From Bacillus_CJ salitolerans (GTDB taxonomy: Bacteria > Bacillota > Bacilli > Bacillales > SA4): DNA of 64,000 bases. The position numbers and the translations under genes are program-made. The notes under the pieces are model-generated. The model was not told the origin of the DNA and made no database searches. It was given only the letters and a program-made list of their open reading frames with translations. The DNA lies in assembly GCF_042680805.1 (NCBI RefSeq), contig NZ_JBHUEM010000045.1, forward strand, positions 1-64,000. The letters are read 5' to 3'. Below, one piece after another: positions 34,801-44,168 of this stretch (the stretch's first letter is position 1; each line of letters begins with the position of its first letter).

Positions 34801-35916
34801 TTAATCTTGCTTTCTGCTCTCTGTCATTTGCTTCCACACTGAACCTTTCGCTTCTTCCCCGCCTTCAATTCGCTCAATCGCCAGCTTAATTTGCATACTA
34901 ACTTCGAATTCAGGATCGTTTTCTGCTTCCTTTAATGCAGATAGAGCTGACTCGTCTCCAACCTCATAAAGAAACATAGCGGCACGCCAGCGTACTAATT
35001 TATTTGGGTCCTTTAATGCTTTCACCATAGGTACAATCGCATCAGGATCTCCTATATCAGAAAGGCAATCCCCAGCTGTACGTCTAACTGTTACGGATTT
35101 ATCCTCTAATGCTTTGTATAATAGAGGGAGTACAGATTTACTCTCAATCATTCCAAGGTACACGGTTGCTAACCTTCTAATTGAGGGCTTTTCATCTTTT
35201 AAGGCTAATTCTAAAACCGGAAGATCATCTTCTGTGGGCGTCATTTGCTCAAGATGTGCATATCTTTTTGTCCAATCCTCTTCTTTAAGCATAGTAAGTG
35301 TCACCGTGTAGCTTTGACGTTTAGTCGTCGTATCTTTACTTTGTGATTGTAAGACTAGGCGATCTAAACGCTCTTTTGGGTAGGCTGCTTCCATTTCCTC
35401 TGCAACCTCTTTACCTACTTCCTCTATACTACCATACCGAATACCTTGCTCTTTCCATTGTCTCTCAACGACTACATTTGAAGCTGAAGTTTCAGCCTCC
35501 ATAGCAGCGATCTTAAACCTTTCCGGTAAGCCTACTCGAATTTCTTCTTCGCCGTTTGAAATCTTTAGCTGCATCGGTATCCCTCGAAATATTTGCACAA
35601 ATACCTTTACTTCTCCGTAGCTTTCAATGAGTTCGCCAGTGTTGTTATCCATCCCTTGTTTTTCCCCAAAGACTTCCCTAACCTTTGCCAAAATATCTTT
35701 CCAGTCGTACCTAGCGTTACGTTCAATGGCTAAAAAGTCTGCAACATGATAGATTCCTTTTATACCATCTATGTTCAGGATGTCATTAATGATTGAAGGA
35801 GCATTCCGGCAGTTTTCTTTTGTGTAATTATTACGTTCTCCTGAAGGGAGTTCTCGATCCAATAATACTTTCATTGTATTTGGACTAGGCGTGGGCTCAA
35901 TTGATTTGATATTCAT
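34801..35916 (-). CDS. ypgR: YpgR/CvfC-like protein with NifU-N and HEAT repeats
   Basis: 371 aa. The N-terminal domain (residues 1-90, start MNIKSIEPTPSPNTMKVLLD) is Nfu/NifU-N-like; a central part (about 95-215) is unassigned; the C-terminal part (about 225-350) has HEAT repeats (PVLELALKDEKPSIRRLATV, then two more). This layout matches B. subtilis YpgR and the staphylococcal virulence factor C family. The N-terminal domain suggests contact with iron-sulfur proteins, but the biochemical role is not established. An AAAGGAG site precedes the ATG. Confidence 0.85.
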   Translation of the reverse strand: MNIKSIEPTPSPNTMKVLLDRELPSGERNNYTKENCRNAPSIINDILNIDGIKGIYHVADFLAIERNARYDWKDILAKVREVFGEKQGMDNNTGELIESYGEVKVFVQIFRGIPMQLKISNGEEEIRVGLPERFKIAAMEAETSASNVVVERQWKEQGIRYGSIEEVGKEVAEEMEAAYPKERLDRLVLQSQSKDTTTKRQSYTVTLTMLKEEDWTKRYAHLEQMTPTEDDLPVLELALKDEKPSIRRLATVYLGMIESKSVLPLLYKALEDKSVTVRRTAGDCLSDIGDPDAIVPMVKALKDPNKLVRWRAAMFLYEVGDESALSALKEAENDPEFEVSMQIKLAIERIEGGEEAKGSVWKQMTESRKQD

Positions 35917-36125
35917 AAGTTTAGCTCCTTTCGCTATTTTCCATTCTTATCATCCATAGTATCACACTAGAAATAGCGTTTCCATTTAGCTGATTTATAC
36001 GTATTTACGACTAATTTTTAATCAACATAAAAATTATGTCATAATTTTTCATTTCTACAATATCGATTAAATAAGCGCGTGGATAATCCTTACATCAAGA
36101 AGAACATCTAGGAGGGTGTTTAACC

Positions 36126-37124
36126 ATGAAAAGGCGCAATGGTGTTGGAGAAGCCCTTTTCCTTACTTCAATGGCGGCAGGCTTTGTCCTATATACACCG
36201 GATCATGTGAAGGCAAATGACTCGTATCCTCTCATTGAAAGTAAAGAAGGTTTCGATACAAATCAAACAATTCGATATGGCTATGCAGGTCATGCTGTAA
36301 AAACGTTACAGCTAGAATTAAAAGCATTATCTTTTTATTCCTCAAATGTTGATGGATTATATGGTCCCAAAACACAAGCAGCAGTGAAGGAATTCCAATT
36401 TATTCACCATTTAAAAGTAGATGGAATTGCAGGACCTAATACATTAAAAAAATTATTCACATCCAACGTGGTAAAATCCTATCAAGAGTTCAGCACAACG
36501 AAGCTCTTAAGCGGTGATAAGGGTGAACAAGTTCGCCAGCTACAGGAAAAACTAAAAAAGCTTGGGTACTATTCGTATAGTTCGGATGGGATTTTTGGCC
36601 CATTAACAAAAGAGGCAGTAAGGAACTACCAAAAAAAGTACAACTTACAGGTAGATGGAATTGCAGGTCCAGAAACATTAAAACACTTATTTATGAATCA
36701 AAATGTTAAAGGAAAAACAATCGTATCAAAAAATGTAAAGACTCAAAGCTCTTTTTCTGTGGATACATCGATTGTAAAACATGCGAAGGAACTAATTGGT
36801 ACTCCTTATAAGTGGGGAGGAACTTCCCCAAATGGTTTTGATTGTAGTGGATTTATTAAGTATGTCTTTTCAAAGAAAGGCTTCACGATACCAAGAACCG
36901 TTAGTGACATTTGGAATTTTGGAGTGTCCGTTTCCAAACCAAGTATTGGAGATCTTGTCTTTTTCCAAACGTATAAAAAAGGGCCTTCACACGCTGGAAT
37001 CTACTTAGGTAATGGGATGTTTGTACATGCTGGGACGTCTAGTGGAGTAACAATTAGTAAAATGAGCTCGTCCTACTGGTCCAACCGATATATCGGAGCC
37101 AAAAGGTTGGTTCAATTTAAGTAG
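36126..37124 (+). CDS. Secreted C40 (NlpC/P60) wall hydrolase with two PG-binding domains
   Basis: 332 aa. Signal segment to about residue 30; two PG_binding_1 domains (about 45-110 and 125-190, each ending VDGIAGP.TLK.LF); NlpC/P60 domain from about 213 with catalytic Cys240 in NGFDCSGF and His289 in PSHAGIYL. It would cut the gamma-D-Glu/diamino acid bond of stem peptides. AGGAGGG precedes the ATG and a terminator follows. It is a single plus-strand gene among minus-strand genes, so it has its own promoter; none could be named with confidence. Confidence 0.92.
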   Translation: MKRRNGVGEALFLTSMAAGFVLYTPDHVKANDSYPLIESKEGFDTNQTIRYGYAGHAVKTLQLELKALSFYSSNVDGLYGPKTQAAVKEFQFIHHLKVDGIAGPNTLKKLFTSNVVKSYQEFSTTKLLSGDKGEQVRQLQEKLKKLGYYSYSSDGIFGPLTKEAVRNYQKKYNLQVDGIAGPETLKHLFMNQNVKGKTIVSKNVKTQSSFSVDTSIVKHAKELIGTPYKWGGTSPNGFDCSGFIKYVFSKKGFTIPRTVSDIWNFGVSVSKPSIGDLVFFQTYKKGPSHAGIYLGNGMFVHAGTSSGVTISKMSSSYWSNRYIGAKRLVQFK

Positions 37125-37154
37125 TACTTAATATGGTAAGAATCATGTTCCTAA

Positions 37155-37189
37155 ACAAAGCTTGGGTAATCTCCAAGCTTTGTTTTTTT
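37155..37189 (+). terminator. Terminator after the C40 hydrolase gene
   Basis: The stem CAAAGCTTGG/CCAAGCTTTG followed by seven T. Confidence 0.88.
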
Positions 37190-37270
37190 AGGATTTAACC
37201 TGTATAGCTTGGTCCCTTTCCTTTGAGCTTCAAAATTGTTTCTTTAATCTTACTGAGTAAGTAACACTGT

Positions 37271-38197
37271 TTACTTAAATAGACTACTAATTTCTCCGAA
37301 ATTAGTCACATAAAGTCTTTCAAAAATTTCAATACCTTGATAAAAACTTTCATCATAGTTTTGGTTTTCATCAATGGTCCATGAAGTCGCTAATACTGCA
37401 TGACAATATCCCCAAAGTAATAGTCGCTTTTTATTTAGATGAAGCTCTCTCGTAAAAATATTTACTCTTCTTTCAATAACTCTATATGCATCTTCATTAG
37501 GAAGTTTATTTAACAAATATTGAATTAAATCATACTCTATCTCACCGATTAATCCCTTAGGGTCAATTGCTATCCATTTTCCATCACTAGAAGCTAACAC
37601 ATTGTAATGATGAAAATCTCCGTGTAGGAGCATTTGTTGCTCAATTGTATGATTCAAGTATGCAAATATGTTTAATGCCTTTTCAAACGACTGTTTTGAA
37701 ATGGGACCACTATCATTATGTTTCTCAAATTGCCTTCTTAGACTCTCTTCCCTTTCCTTAGTAGTAGGAATTTCTGTATGATCTGGTGCTGGCATGGATA
37801 TATTTTTTACAACGTCGGCTGCGATTACACACGCCGCTTCGTCATCTGTCATTTCTGCTAATGTGTATCCTGGAGTTATTTTTTCCAGAATGAGTATCCC
37901 CTTTTCCATATTATAATCAATAAGTTGGACAATCCCCTTACTATTCAATAGCTGTAATACTTTTAACTCATTTAGAAATTCTTTTCCAGGAATACTGAGT
38001 TTAACCACAACTTCTCTGCCATCAAGCATTATTGCGGGTGCAACATAATTAATAGATAGTGAATATGGCGCTTTTATGCGTAAACTCCAATTGTTTTCAC
38101 AGTAGTCAATGATATGTGGTAATTTAACTAACCACTCTTCACCTTGCTCCTTAAAATATAATCGAACAGATTGAACAAAGTGTTCTTGTAGTTCCAC
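37271..38197 (-). CDS. APH(6)/hydroxyurea-kinase-like phosphotransferase
   Basis: About 308 aa from a GTG at 38197, 8 nt after GAGAGGGGG; a longer frame from a TTG at 38254 has no ribosome site. The catalytic loop HGDFHHYNVLASSDGKW and the metal motif WIAIDPKG are complete, as in the streptomycin 6-kinase and hydroxyurea-kinase family. GREVVVKLSIPGKEFLNE holds the ATP-binding Lys and Glu. Members phosphorylate aminoglycosides or other small molecules. Whether this chromosomal copy gives resistance cannot be read from the sequence. Confidence 0.82.
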   Translation of the reverse strand: MELQEHFVQSVRLYFKEQGEEWLVKLPHIIDYCENNWSLRIKAPYSLSINYVAPAIMLDGREVVVKLSIPGKEFLNELKVLQLLNSKGIVQLIDYNMEKGILILEKITPGYTLAEMTDDEAACVIAADVVKNISMPAPDHTEIPTTKEREESLRRQFEKHNDSGPISKQSFEKALNIFAYLNHTIEQQMLLHGDFHHYNVLASSDGKWIAIDPKGLIGEIEYDLIQYLLNKLPNEDAYRVIERRVNIFTRELHLNKKRLLLWGYCHAVLATSWTIDENQNYDESFYQGIEIFERLYVTNFGEISSLFK

Positions 38198-38677
38198 AAT
38201 GTTTCCCCCTCTCAATTCATAAACAACATCTTCCCCCACTATGATTAGACCCAATTGTTGCTTATTGAAGGATAGTTACAATAGTCATACTCTTATCTGC
38301 TCTCTAGCTCAATTCCATGAATAGTTGGCCAGAATTTAATTTGAATAGCATTCGTTCATTTTTTTGATGAGGGGATAATGAAAACTTGTATTATTTCCCT
38401 CCTAAATGATAATGTAATGTTTCAAACAGATTAAAACCTTACTTCATATAGAGAAGTAAGGTTTTAATTACATTCGTTACTTAGAGGATATTTCCTGCTA
38501 CTAAATTGAGCTCTCGTTTCTTTTACTAAAATTTTGTCACATACATAGTTCAAGATTCCGTTTATCATAAAGAAAGAAATCCAGAGTTTATATGACTTTT
38601 TAAAAAGGAGTGGGATGAAACTAATACGAAAAAAGTTTAGCTATCATATAGACTCTCCGAGCAAGCATATATATTAT
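38198..38677. other. Gene-free spacer
   Basis: It contains the unused upstream frame of the APH-like gene (38198-38254), a hairpin at 38433-38467, and AT-rich sequence without a credible gene. A 60-codon plus-strand frame at 38615-38797 runs into the MMPL gene and is not accepted. Confidence 0.45.
38433..38467. terminator. Hairpin terminator, either strand
   Basis: The stem AAAACCTTACTT with AAGTAAGGTTTT, flanked by T-rich and A-rich sequence. It could end the MMPL transcript, although it is 210 bp from that stop. Confidence 0.55.
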
Positions 38678-40900
38678 TTAACCTTCTTGATTTTTTACAT
38701 CTTCTTGTTTCCAAAGTTCACCTGGCCAGAAAGAATACTTCCCAAGCATTGTAGTAATAGCTGGAACGAGAAGTGGTCTAACAATAAATGTGTCTAACAA
38801 CACGCCAATTGCCGTGACCGTCCCAAATTGAACCAATACTTGAAGTGGCAGAACAGCTAAAACTGCAAACGTCCCTGCTAGAATAAGCCCAGCTGAAGTA
38901 ATGACGCTACTCGTTTCTTCTACTCCTTCGGCAATAGCTTTTTTCAAAGGCAACTTTCTTCGATTCTGCCAAATTCTTGAAATCATGAAAATGTTGTAAT
39001 CCCCTCCTAATGCTACTAAGAATACAAAAGCATAAAGTGGGATTAATCCCTGCATGGCATCAACACCCATTCCGTAATGAATAATAAGCCAGCCTAAACC
39101 AAGTGCTGACAAGAATGACAGTACAACTGTTGCTAATAAGTAAATCATAGCAGGGAATGAGCGTAAGTAGACAACAAGTAAAATCGAGATAATGATAAGG
39201 ACAACAGGAATGATACGATTTTGATCTTGACTTGTAATCTTCTCTGTATCATATAACGTCGCTGTTTCTCCACCTAACCATACTAGTTTATTAGATTCCT
39301 TTACACCAGCTTGAATAAGAACATCCGTTACTTTCTCATGAATTTCAGGAATTTTCTCTATTGCTTCCGAAGAGTAGGGATCAATCGAAAGAACTACACT
39401 ATATTCCTTTATGTTTGGATTGCTTTGTCCTGTCTTAGGTTGGCTGACATTTTCTACGTAAGTTAAAGATAGTAGTTCCTCCTCTATAGCAAGGTCCTTA
39501 CCTTTAGTATCAACAATCAATTGAACTGGTGCAATTTCACCAACTGGATAATGCTTTGAAATAATTGCATATCCTTCACGGGATGGCATATCTTCTGGAA
39601 ATGATTCAAACAACCCGTAAGTAAACTCAATTTTTGGTACAAAAGCTGCCAGTCCTACTAAAAAGACAATGGTAATGATGATGATTGGCCACGGTTTTTC
39701 AGTTACTAATCGCCCTGCTTCTTTACTGAAGCGGCTTCGATTTTTAAACCTTCGGACAGGCTTCCCTCTTCTTTGTTCCAATTCTTTTATCATGCTTTCC
39801 GTTCTTGGAATAAACGGAAAAAAGGCAACTCGGCCTAACAGAGCAAGGATTGCAGGTAACAAGGTTAAGACAGCAATCCCCATAATAATAATGGCCAAAC
39901 TAAATGGGACAGCAAACCGATCATACGAAGCATATTGAGCAAGGCCCAATGTAAATAATCCTAATGCTGTGGTTAAGGCACTCATCATAATAGCTCCACC
40001 AGAATTTGCAATTGCCAACCGAAGCGCTTTATATTGATTCGGTTCAAGCTGTAATTCATCTCGATATCTCGAAACGAGAAATAAACAATAATCCGTACCC
40101 GCTCCAAAAAGGAGTACAGTCATAATTGATATTGCTTGTGCATCTACGATAATCCAATTTTTGCTTGCCATAAAACCTAGCAATGGACTAATGATTCCAT
40201 AAGCAAAAGCTACTCCAATTAACGGAACTAGCGCTAAGATAACAGAACGGTATAGCACGATTAGTAATATTAAAACAAGCAATACAGTTGCAATAAGTAA
40301 GGTGAAGTCAGCTTGACTGAATAATTCAGTTGCATCAGTCTGTATCCCTACCGGACCAGTAAATCGAACAAACAAACCTTTTTCAGAGAGATCTTCAAAT
40401 GGATTTTTTTCAGTAATACTAATAATCTTTTCTTTTAAAGCAATTAATGATTCTTGCAATTGATCAACGGAAGCATCGGAATCAAAAAAAACGGGTGTGG
40501 TAATAGTCGTACCAGTTTCGGATACTGATTGCGACAAGACCTGTATCGGCAAGTTCGAAAAATCCGGAACCATAGTAATTGGCCCAAAATGCTCTCCTTG
40601 AATAGAACGATATAGCTCCTGGATATATTGAAAATCCTGCTCCTTTAAGCCCCCGTCACGATACCAAACAAGCAATAAAGGTACCCCTGTTTCATTTGGA
40701 AACTGCTCATTTGCGATATTTGTTGCCTCAACTGACATAGCCGTATCAGGGAGCAAATTGCTTGAATTTGTTTCTTCATCATTTACCTGTGGCCATATTG
40801 ATGACAGTAAAACTACAATTAACACCCAAGCGATTAAGGTTATCCATCTGCTTTTATGCCCTGCAACAAATCCCCCAAATCTATTTAATATAGATCTCAT
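38678..40900 (-). CDS. MMPL-family RND transporter, 740 aa
   Basis: Two MMPL halves, each with a large extracytoplasmic loop (about residues 40-195 and 415-545) and a six-helix membrane block. The first block contains FGAGTDYCLFLVSRYRDEL (proton-relay Asp-Tyr motif) and the second VALGGDYNIFMISRIW. The length and design fit Bacillus YdfJ-type lipid or drug exporters. AGGAGGG precedes the ATG. A divergent tetR gene and a shared control region lie upstream, so repression by that TetR is inferred. Confidence 0.9.
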   Translation of the reverse strand: MRSILNRFGGFVAGHKSRWITLIAWVLIVVLLSSIWPQVNDEETNSSNLLPDTAMSVEATNIANEQFPNETGVPLLLVWYRDGGLKEQDFQYIQELYRSIQGEHFGPITMVPDFSNLPIQVLSQSVSETGTTITTPVFFDSDASVDQLQESLIALKEKIISITEKNPFEDLSEKGLFVRFTGPVGIQTDATELFSQADFTLLIATVLLVLILLIVLYRSVILALVPLIGVAFAYGIISPLLGFMASKNWIIVDAQAISIMTVLLFGAGTDYCLFLVSRYRDELQLEPNQYKALRLAIANSGGAIMMSALTTALGLFTLGLAQYASYDRFAVPFSLAIIIMGIAVLTLLPAILALLGRVAFFPFIPRTESMIKELEQRRGKPVRRFKNRSRFSKEAGRLVTEKPWPIIIITIVFLVGLAAFVPKIEFTYGLFESFPEDMPSREGYAIISKHYPVGEIAPVQLIVDTKGKDLAIEEELLSLTYVENVSQPKTGQSNPNIKEYSVVLSIDPYSSEAIEKIPEIHEKVTDVLIQAGVKESNKLVWLGGETATLYDTEKITSQDQNRIIPVVLIIISILLVVYLRSFPAMIYLLATVVLSFLSALGLGWLIIHYGMGVDAMQGLIPLYAFVFLVALGGDYNIFMISRIWQNRRKLPLKKAIAEGVEETSSVITSAGLILAGTFAVLAVLPLQVLVQFGTVTAIGVLLDTFIVRPLLVPAITTMLGKYSFWPGELWKQEDVKNQEG

Positions 40901-40973
40901 AATTTCCCTCCTTATAGGTGGAATTCATTTTTCAACCATTCATACAACGATGTACATAAGTTCTCTGTAGTTA

Positions 40974-41003
40974 ATTATATATACCAGTCAGTTAATTATG
41001 CAA
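40974..41003 (-). promoter_or_regulatory. MMPL promoter with probable TetR operator
   Basis: On the minus strand TTGCAT (40998-41003) and TATAAT (40974-40979) are separated by 18 bp. The spacer contains TAACTGACTGGTATA, and AGTTAATTA occurs twice around it. A TACCAGTCAGTTA-type site at such a promoter is common for TetR-controlled efflux genes; binding by the neighbouring TetR is inferred. Confidence 0.55.
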
Positions 41004-41019
41004 TTTCAATTGGTGCTTA

Positions 41020-41028
41020 TGCTATAAT
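41020..41028 (+). promoter_or_regulatory. Extended -10 of the tetR promoter
   Basis: TGCTATAAT is a full extended -10 element, 32 bp before the TTG start of the tetR gene. No good -35 is seen, which an extended -10 can offset. It sits 20 bp from the MMPL promoter, so one bound repressor could affect both. Confidence 0.55.
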
Positions 41029-41060
41029 ACATACGAATTATCATAAGGGAGAGAGAAAGC

Positions 41061-41687
41061 TTGAAAGCAAAAAATAAACGTTTACTAGGTAGACCCCCTT
41101 TAAGTGAACAAAAAAAGCCAACTAACCTAATCATTCTCCATGGGGCGACCCATTTGTTTTTAACAAACGGCTTTCAGGATGTTTCAGTGGATGATATAGC
41201 CAAGGAATGTAATGTAACAAAAGCAACCGTCTATTATTATTACGAAAGCAAGGCAGCCTTATTTACAGAAGCAATGGTTCAAATGATGGTACAAATTCGT
41301 AATTATATGGAGTCCATATTAAGAGAGGATGAACCATTCCGGTCAAGACTTCATAAAATTACAATGGCACATTTAAAAGCAACTTTTGACATTGATTTAG
41401 ATGGATTTCTCAGGGAAACAAAAAACACTTTATCAAAAGAACAACTTCTACAAATGCAAAATGCTGAGATTCAAATGTTTGATTTGCTTGAAAACGCATT
41501 TATAGAAGCGATAGCAAAAGAAGAAATTCCAAAAGTTAATACAAGATTTGCGACTCACAGCTATTTAGCTTTATTAAAAATCGGAAATTATCGGAACCTA
41601 GATCAAACGCCAATCTTTTCATCCGTCGAGGAGACAACTGATAAAATCATAGATTTTTTCTGGAATGGACTTTTTGCGCATCATTGA
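41061..41687 (+). CDS. TetR-family regulator, divergent from the MMPL gene
   Basis: 208 aa from a TTG start behind GGGAGAG. The N-terminal HTH domain reads GATHLFLTNGFQDVSVDDIA followed by the recognition helix NVTKATVYYYYESKAALF, standard for TetR. The C-terminal ligand domain has no specific signature. Its position back to back with the exporter gene suggests that it represses that gene and itself and is released by an exported compound. A strong terminator follows. Confidence 0.9.
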   Translation: MKAKNKRLLGRPPLSEQKKPTNLIILHGATHLFLTNGFQDVSVDDIAKECNVTKATVYYYYESKAALFTEAMVQMMVQIRNYMESILREDEPFRSRLHKITMAHLKATFDIDLDGFLRETKNTLSKEQLLQMQNAEIQMFDLLENAFIEAIAKEEIPKVNTRFATHSYLALLKIGNYRNLDQTPIFSSVEETTDKIIDFFWNGLFAHH

Positions 41688-41707
41688 TTTCTATTTTTAT
41701 AAGAAAA

Positions 41708-41747
41708 AACAGATCAAATCACAATATGTGATTTGATCTGTTTTTTT
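41708..41747 (+). terminator. Terminator after tetR (41061)
   Basis: A perfect 13-bp stem (41711-41723 with 41727-41739) followed by a T-run. Confidence 0.88.
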
Positions 41748-41760
41748 GTATGCAAGATGA

Positions 41761-41997
41761 CTACAATGAGTTTAATTCGTCTTGTAGCTGTTTCGTTCTT
41801 TTTGCATTTCCTTCTGCAAAATTTCGTAGCCTATCCTTCAATACAGGATTATCATGTATTCTTTCCGCGGTATGTATATATGTTCTCATAAGTTCATTTT
41901 CAGTTTCAAAGGATTCTTTTAATACTGACATTAACTCTTTCTCGTTTAATACATCATCCATAGCTCCATCACGATCATAGTCTTGATTGTGGTTCAT
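41761..41997 (-). CDS. Small acidic helical protein, 78 aa
   Basis: A GAGGTG site precedes the ATG. The protein starts MNHNQDYDRDGAMDDVLNEK and is mostly helical (ELMSVLKESFETENELMRTY), with no membrane segment. It has the look of a ferritin-like or spore-coat-associated four-helix fragment, but I do not recognise the family. It stands alone between the tetR terminator and the ABC operon. Confidence 0.6.
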   Translation of the reverse strand: MNHNQDYDRDGAMDDVLNEKELMSVLKESFETENELMRTYIHTAERIHDNPVLKDRLRNFAEGNAKRTKQLQDELNSL

Positions 41998-42078
41998 CTC
42001 TTTTCACCTCGTTTTTTACTAGTTTGACCCGGAATGGCAGTTGTTACTCATTCAGGTTAAGAAGTGTTATGTTCAAAC

Positions 42079-42118
42079 AAAAAACAGAGTAAAAAAATTT
42101 TGAATTTTTTTGACTCTG
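42079..42118 (-). terminator. Terminator of the ECF-sigma/ABC operon
   Basis: A long AT-rich hairpin closed by CAGAGT/ACTCTG and followed by TTTTTTG on the minus strand, about 70 bp beyond the last stop. Confidence 0.75.
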
Positions 42119-42190
42119 CACTCCATCGAATCGTTTCTATCTTGAACTTAGTTCATAATTTACTGGTACAACGCATTAATTGGCACGTCC

Positions 42191-43297
42191 CTAAGAGGCT
42201 ATTTCTCTTTTCTTAATCATTTGTAAAACACCTATAACACAAATAGCTCCTAAAAGAATCATAAAAAGACAGGCTACTATTGGATACAATATAGGATAAC
42301 CAAAAAGTTCAACGATTTTAAAATCATTAAACAGAAATTCCACTCTTGCAACGTTAATATAAGCAAAGGATAAAAGGTTTCGTATGCTTTCTACCATCCC
42401 TAAAAACTCTGGTACAATAAAAACAGCAGCACATACAAAGAACGTGATCAGCGCATTTTTACACAAAGAAGAAATGAGAACAATGAATAACGCAAAGGAC
42501 ATTCCTGCAATCAAATGAATTCCGAGTTGGATCAAGTGATATTCAAGCATCGTCAATGCGTACGGTGACTCTGCATAGGCAGGGTTCATATAGAGTGTAT
42601 AGAATTGAATAGGTGTTCCCCATCCTTCGTTGCCATGGAGGATGAAATTTACTAATAAGTTAAAGAACTCCCATCCAATAACAACAAATAATGTGTAAAT
42701 GAGCGATGCTCCCATTTTTGCCCAAGCCAATGGTTTTCTGCCATTTTTTGAACTAAATAAATAGTTATCCATACCAGAACTATATTCCTTCGAATAGATT
42801 TGGGAAAGGCCAAGTATTAACATCACACCGAGGACAAGAAAAGAGCCAAATTCTACAAAAGCAACAGTTTGAGACGGTCCTGTATGATGTGAAAACTCAT
42901 CTAATCGGATGTCTTCAATCATATTAGCTTCCATTTCAGCTGCAACAGTATTTCTTGTTTCTAACTCACCTAGCTTCTTGTCAATATTTTCATTCACTAG
43001 CTTTGATAATCCTAACTTTTGATACATCCAGATTTGCATTGTCTCGAAATCTGTAAAGACGTCTTGCTTATTATTTACACGTTCCTCCTTCTTCATCAAT
43101 TCCATGTACTCAGTCGTGGCTTGTTCTAATTTTTCCACTGTAAGTGGACCTTCCCATTGTTTATAGATCTCTTTTTCTAATTTGGACTCATAGGGATAAT
43201 TTAATGATAAATACGACATACCCAACAGGAGAATGAATGTAACCCAAATACTTGTTTGTCTACTAATTTTATAGAGTTCAAATTTAAGTAGTTGCAT
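42191..43297 (-). CDS. ABC-2-type permease of the ECF-linked exporter
   Basis: 368 aa from the ATG at 43297, 10 nt after GAGGAG; it overlaps the ATPase gene by 14 bp. A first membrane helix (TSIWVTFILLLGMSYLSL) is followed by a long extracytoplasmic part (about 45-145) and then five helices, including FLVLGVMLILGLSQIYSKEYSSGMDN, the element that contacts the ATPase in ABC-2 exporters. It pairs with the ATPase directly upstream. The substrate is unknown; such pairs in Bacillus often handle antimicrobial peptides. Confidence 0.82.
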   Translation of the reverse strand: MQLLKFELYKISRQTSIWVTFILLLGMSYLSLNYPYESKLEKEIYKQWEGPLTVEKLEQATTEYMELMKKEERVNNKQDVFTDFETMQIWMYQKLGLSKLVNENIDKKLGELETRNTVAAEMEANMIEDIRLDEFSHHTGPSQTVAFVEFGSFLVLGVMLILGLSQIYSKEYSSGMDNYLFSSKNGRKPLAWAKMGASLIYTLFVVIGWEFFNLLVNFILHGNEGWGTPIQFYTLYMNPAYAESPYALTMLEYHLIQLGIHLIAGMSFALFIVLISSLCKNALITFFVCAAVFIVPEFLGMVESIRNLLSFAYINVARVEFLFNDFKIVELFGYPILYPIVACLFMILLGAICVIGVLQMIKKREIAS

Positions 43298-44168
43298 GTT
43301 CCGGTTGCTCCTCATCAAAATAATACAAGTATAAATCCTCTAGATTTGGTACTTCACGAACTGCAGTTTCATGGGGTTTTGAGTCACTTACCATTCGTAT
43401 ATTACATTTATCCTGTACGCGGTTAATATTCCCAACCTTAAAGTTATTTTGGTAATAAAGCATTTCTTCTTCAGTCACTAAAACAGACCATACCTTATCT
43501 TCAATCCCCTTCAATAATGTTTGCGGCGTTTCTTGTGAAATCATTTTCCCGTTCTTCAGCATCAATATTTCTTTTGCAATAAACTCAATATCTGACACAA
43601 TGTGGGTTGACAATAAGACAATCCTATCCTTCGAAATTTGAGATAATAGATTGCGAAAACGAATCCTTTCCTTAGGGTCAAGTCCTGCTGTTGGTTCGTC
43701 GACAATTAATATTTTCGGATCATTAAGTAATGCTTGTGCAATTCCAATCCGACGTTTCATTCCACCAGAAAATTTACCCACTTTCCCTTTCCTGACATCA
43801 CTTAAACCAACTAATGTTAGTACTTCCGCAACTTTTTTGTTTGTCTCCTCTTTGGCTAGCCCTTTTAACGCGGCAGTATATTTTAATAGCTTCTCAGCCG
43901 TGAAATTTTTATAAAGTCCGACATGCTGAGGTAAATACCCTATTAACTCTCGGTACTGATGATCCATTTGAACAATATCTTGACCGTTTAAATAAACAGT
44001 ACCAGTAGTTGGTTTCATGACGCTTGCAAGGATACGCATCAGCGTCGTTTTTCCAGATCCATTTGAGCCGAGGATTCCGTAAACACCTGTTGTTAACACT
44101 AATGTCACTTCTTCGAGTGCAATTTTATTCCCAAACCTTTTTGATACATGATCAATGGTTAAATTCAT
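43284..44168 (-). CDS. ABC exporter ATPase (ECF-linked)
   Basis: 294 aa with Walker A GSNGSGKTT (about residue 34), the Q-loop in LIGYLPQHVGLY, signature KFSGGMKRRIGIAQALL, Walker B ILIVDEPTAGLD and H-loop LSTHIVSDIEF. The C-terminal extension (about 215-294) is typical for drug/lantibiotic export ATPases. The AAGGGG site fits the ATG. The gene overlaps its neighbours on both sides, so it is the third gene of a tightly coupled sigma factor-membrane protein-ATPase-permease operon. Confidence 0.9.
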   Translation of the reverse strand: MNLTIDHVSKRFGNKIALEEVTLVLTTGVYGILGSNGSGKTTLMRILASVMKPTTGTVYLNGQDIVQMDHQYRELIGYLPQHVGLYKNFTAEKLLKYTAALKGLAKEETNKKVAEVLTLVGLSDVRKGKVGKFSGGMKRRIGIAQALLNDPKILIVDEPTAGLDPKERIRFRNLLSQISKDRIVLLSTHIVSDIEFIAKEILMLKNGKMISQETPQTLLKGIEDKVWSVLVTEEEMLYYQNNFKVGNINRVQDKCNIRMVSDSKPHETAVREVPNLEDLYLYYFDEEQPEHATT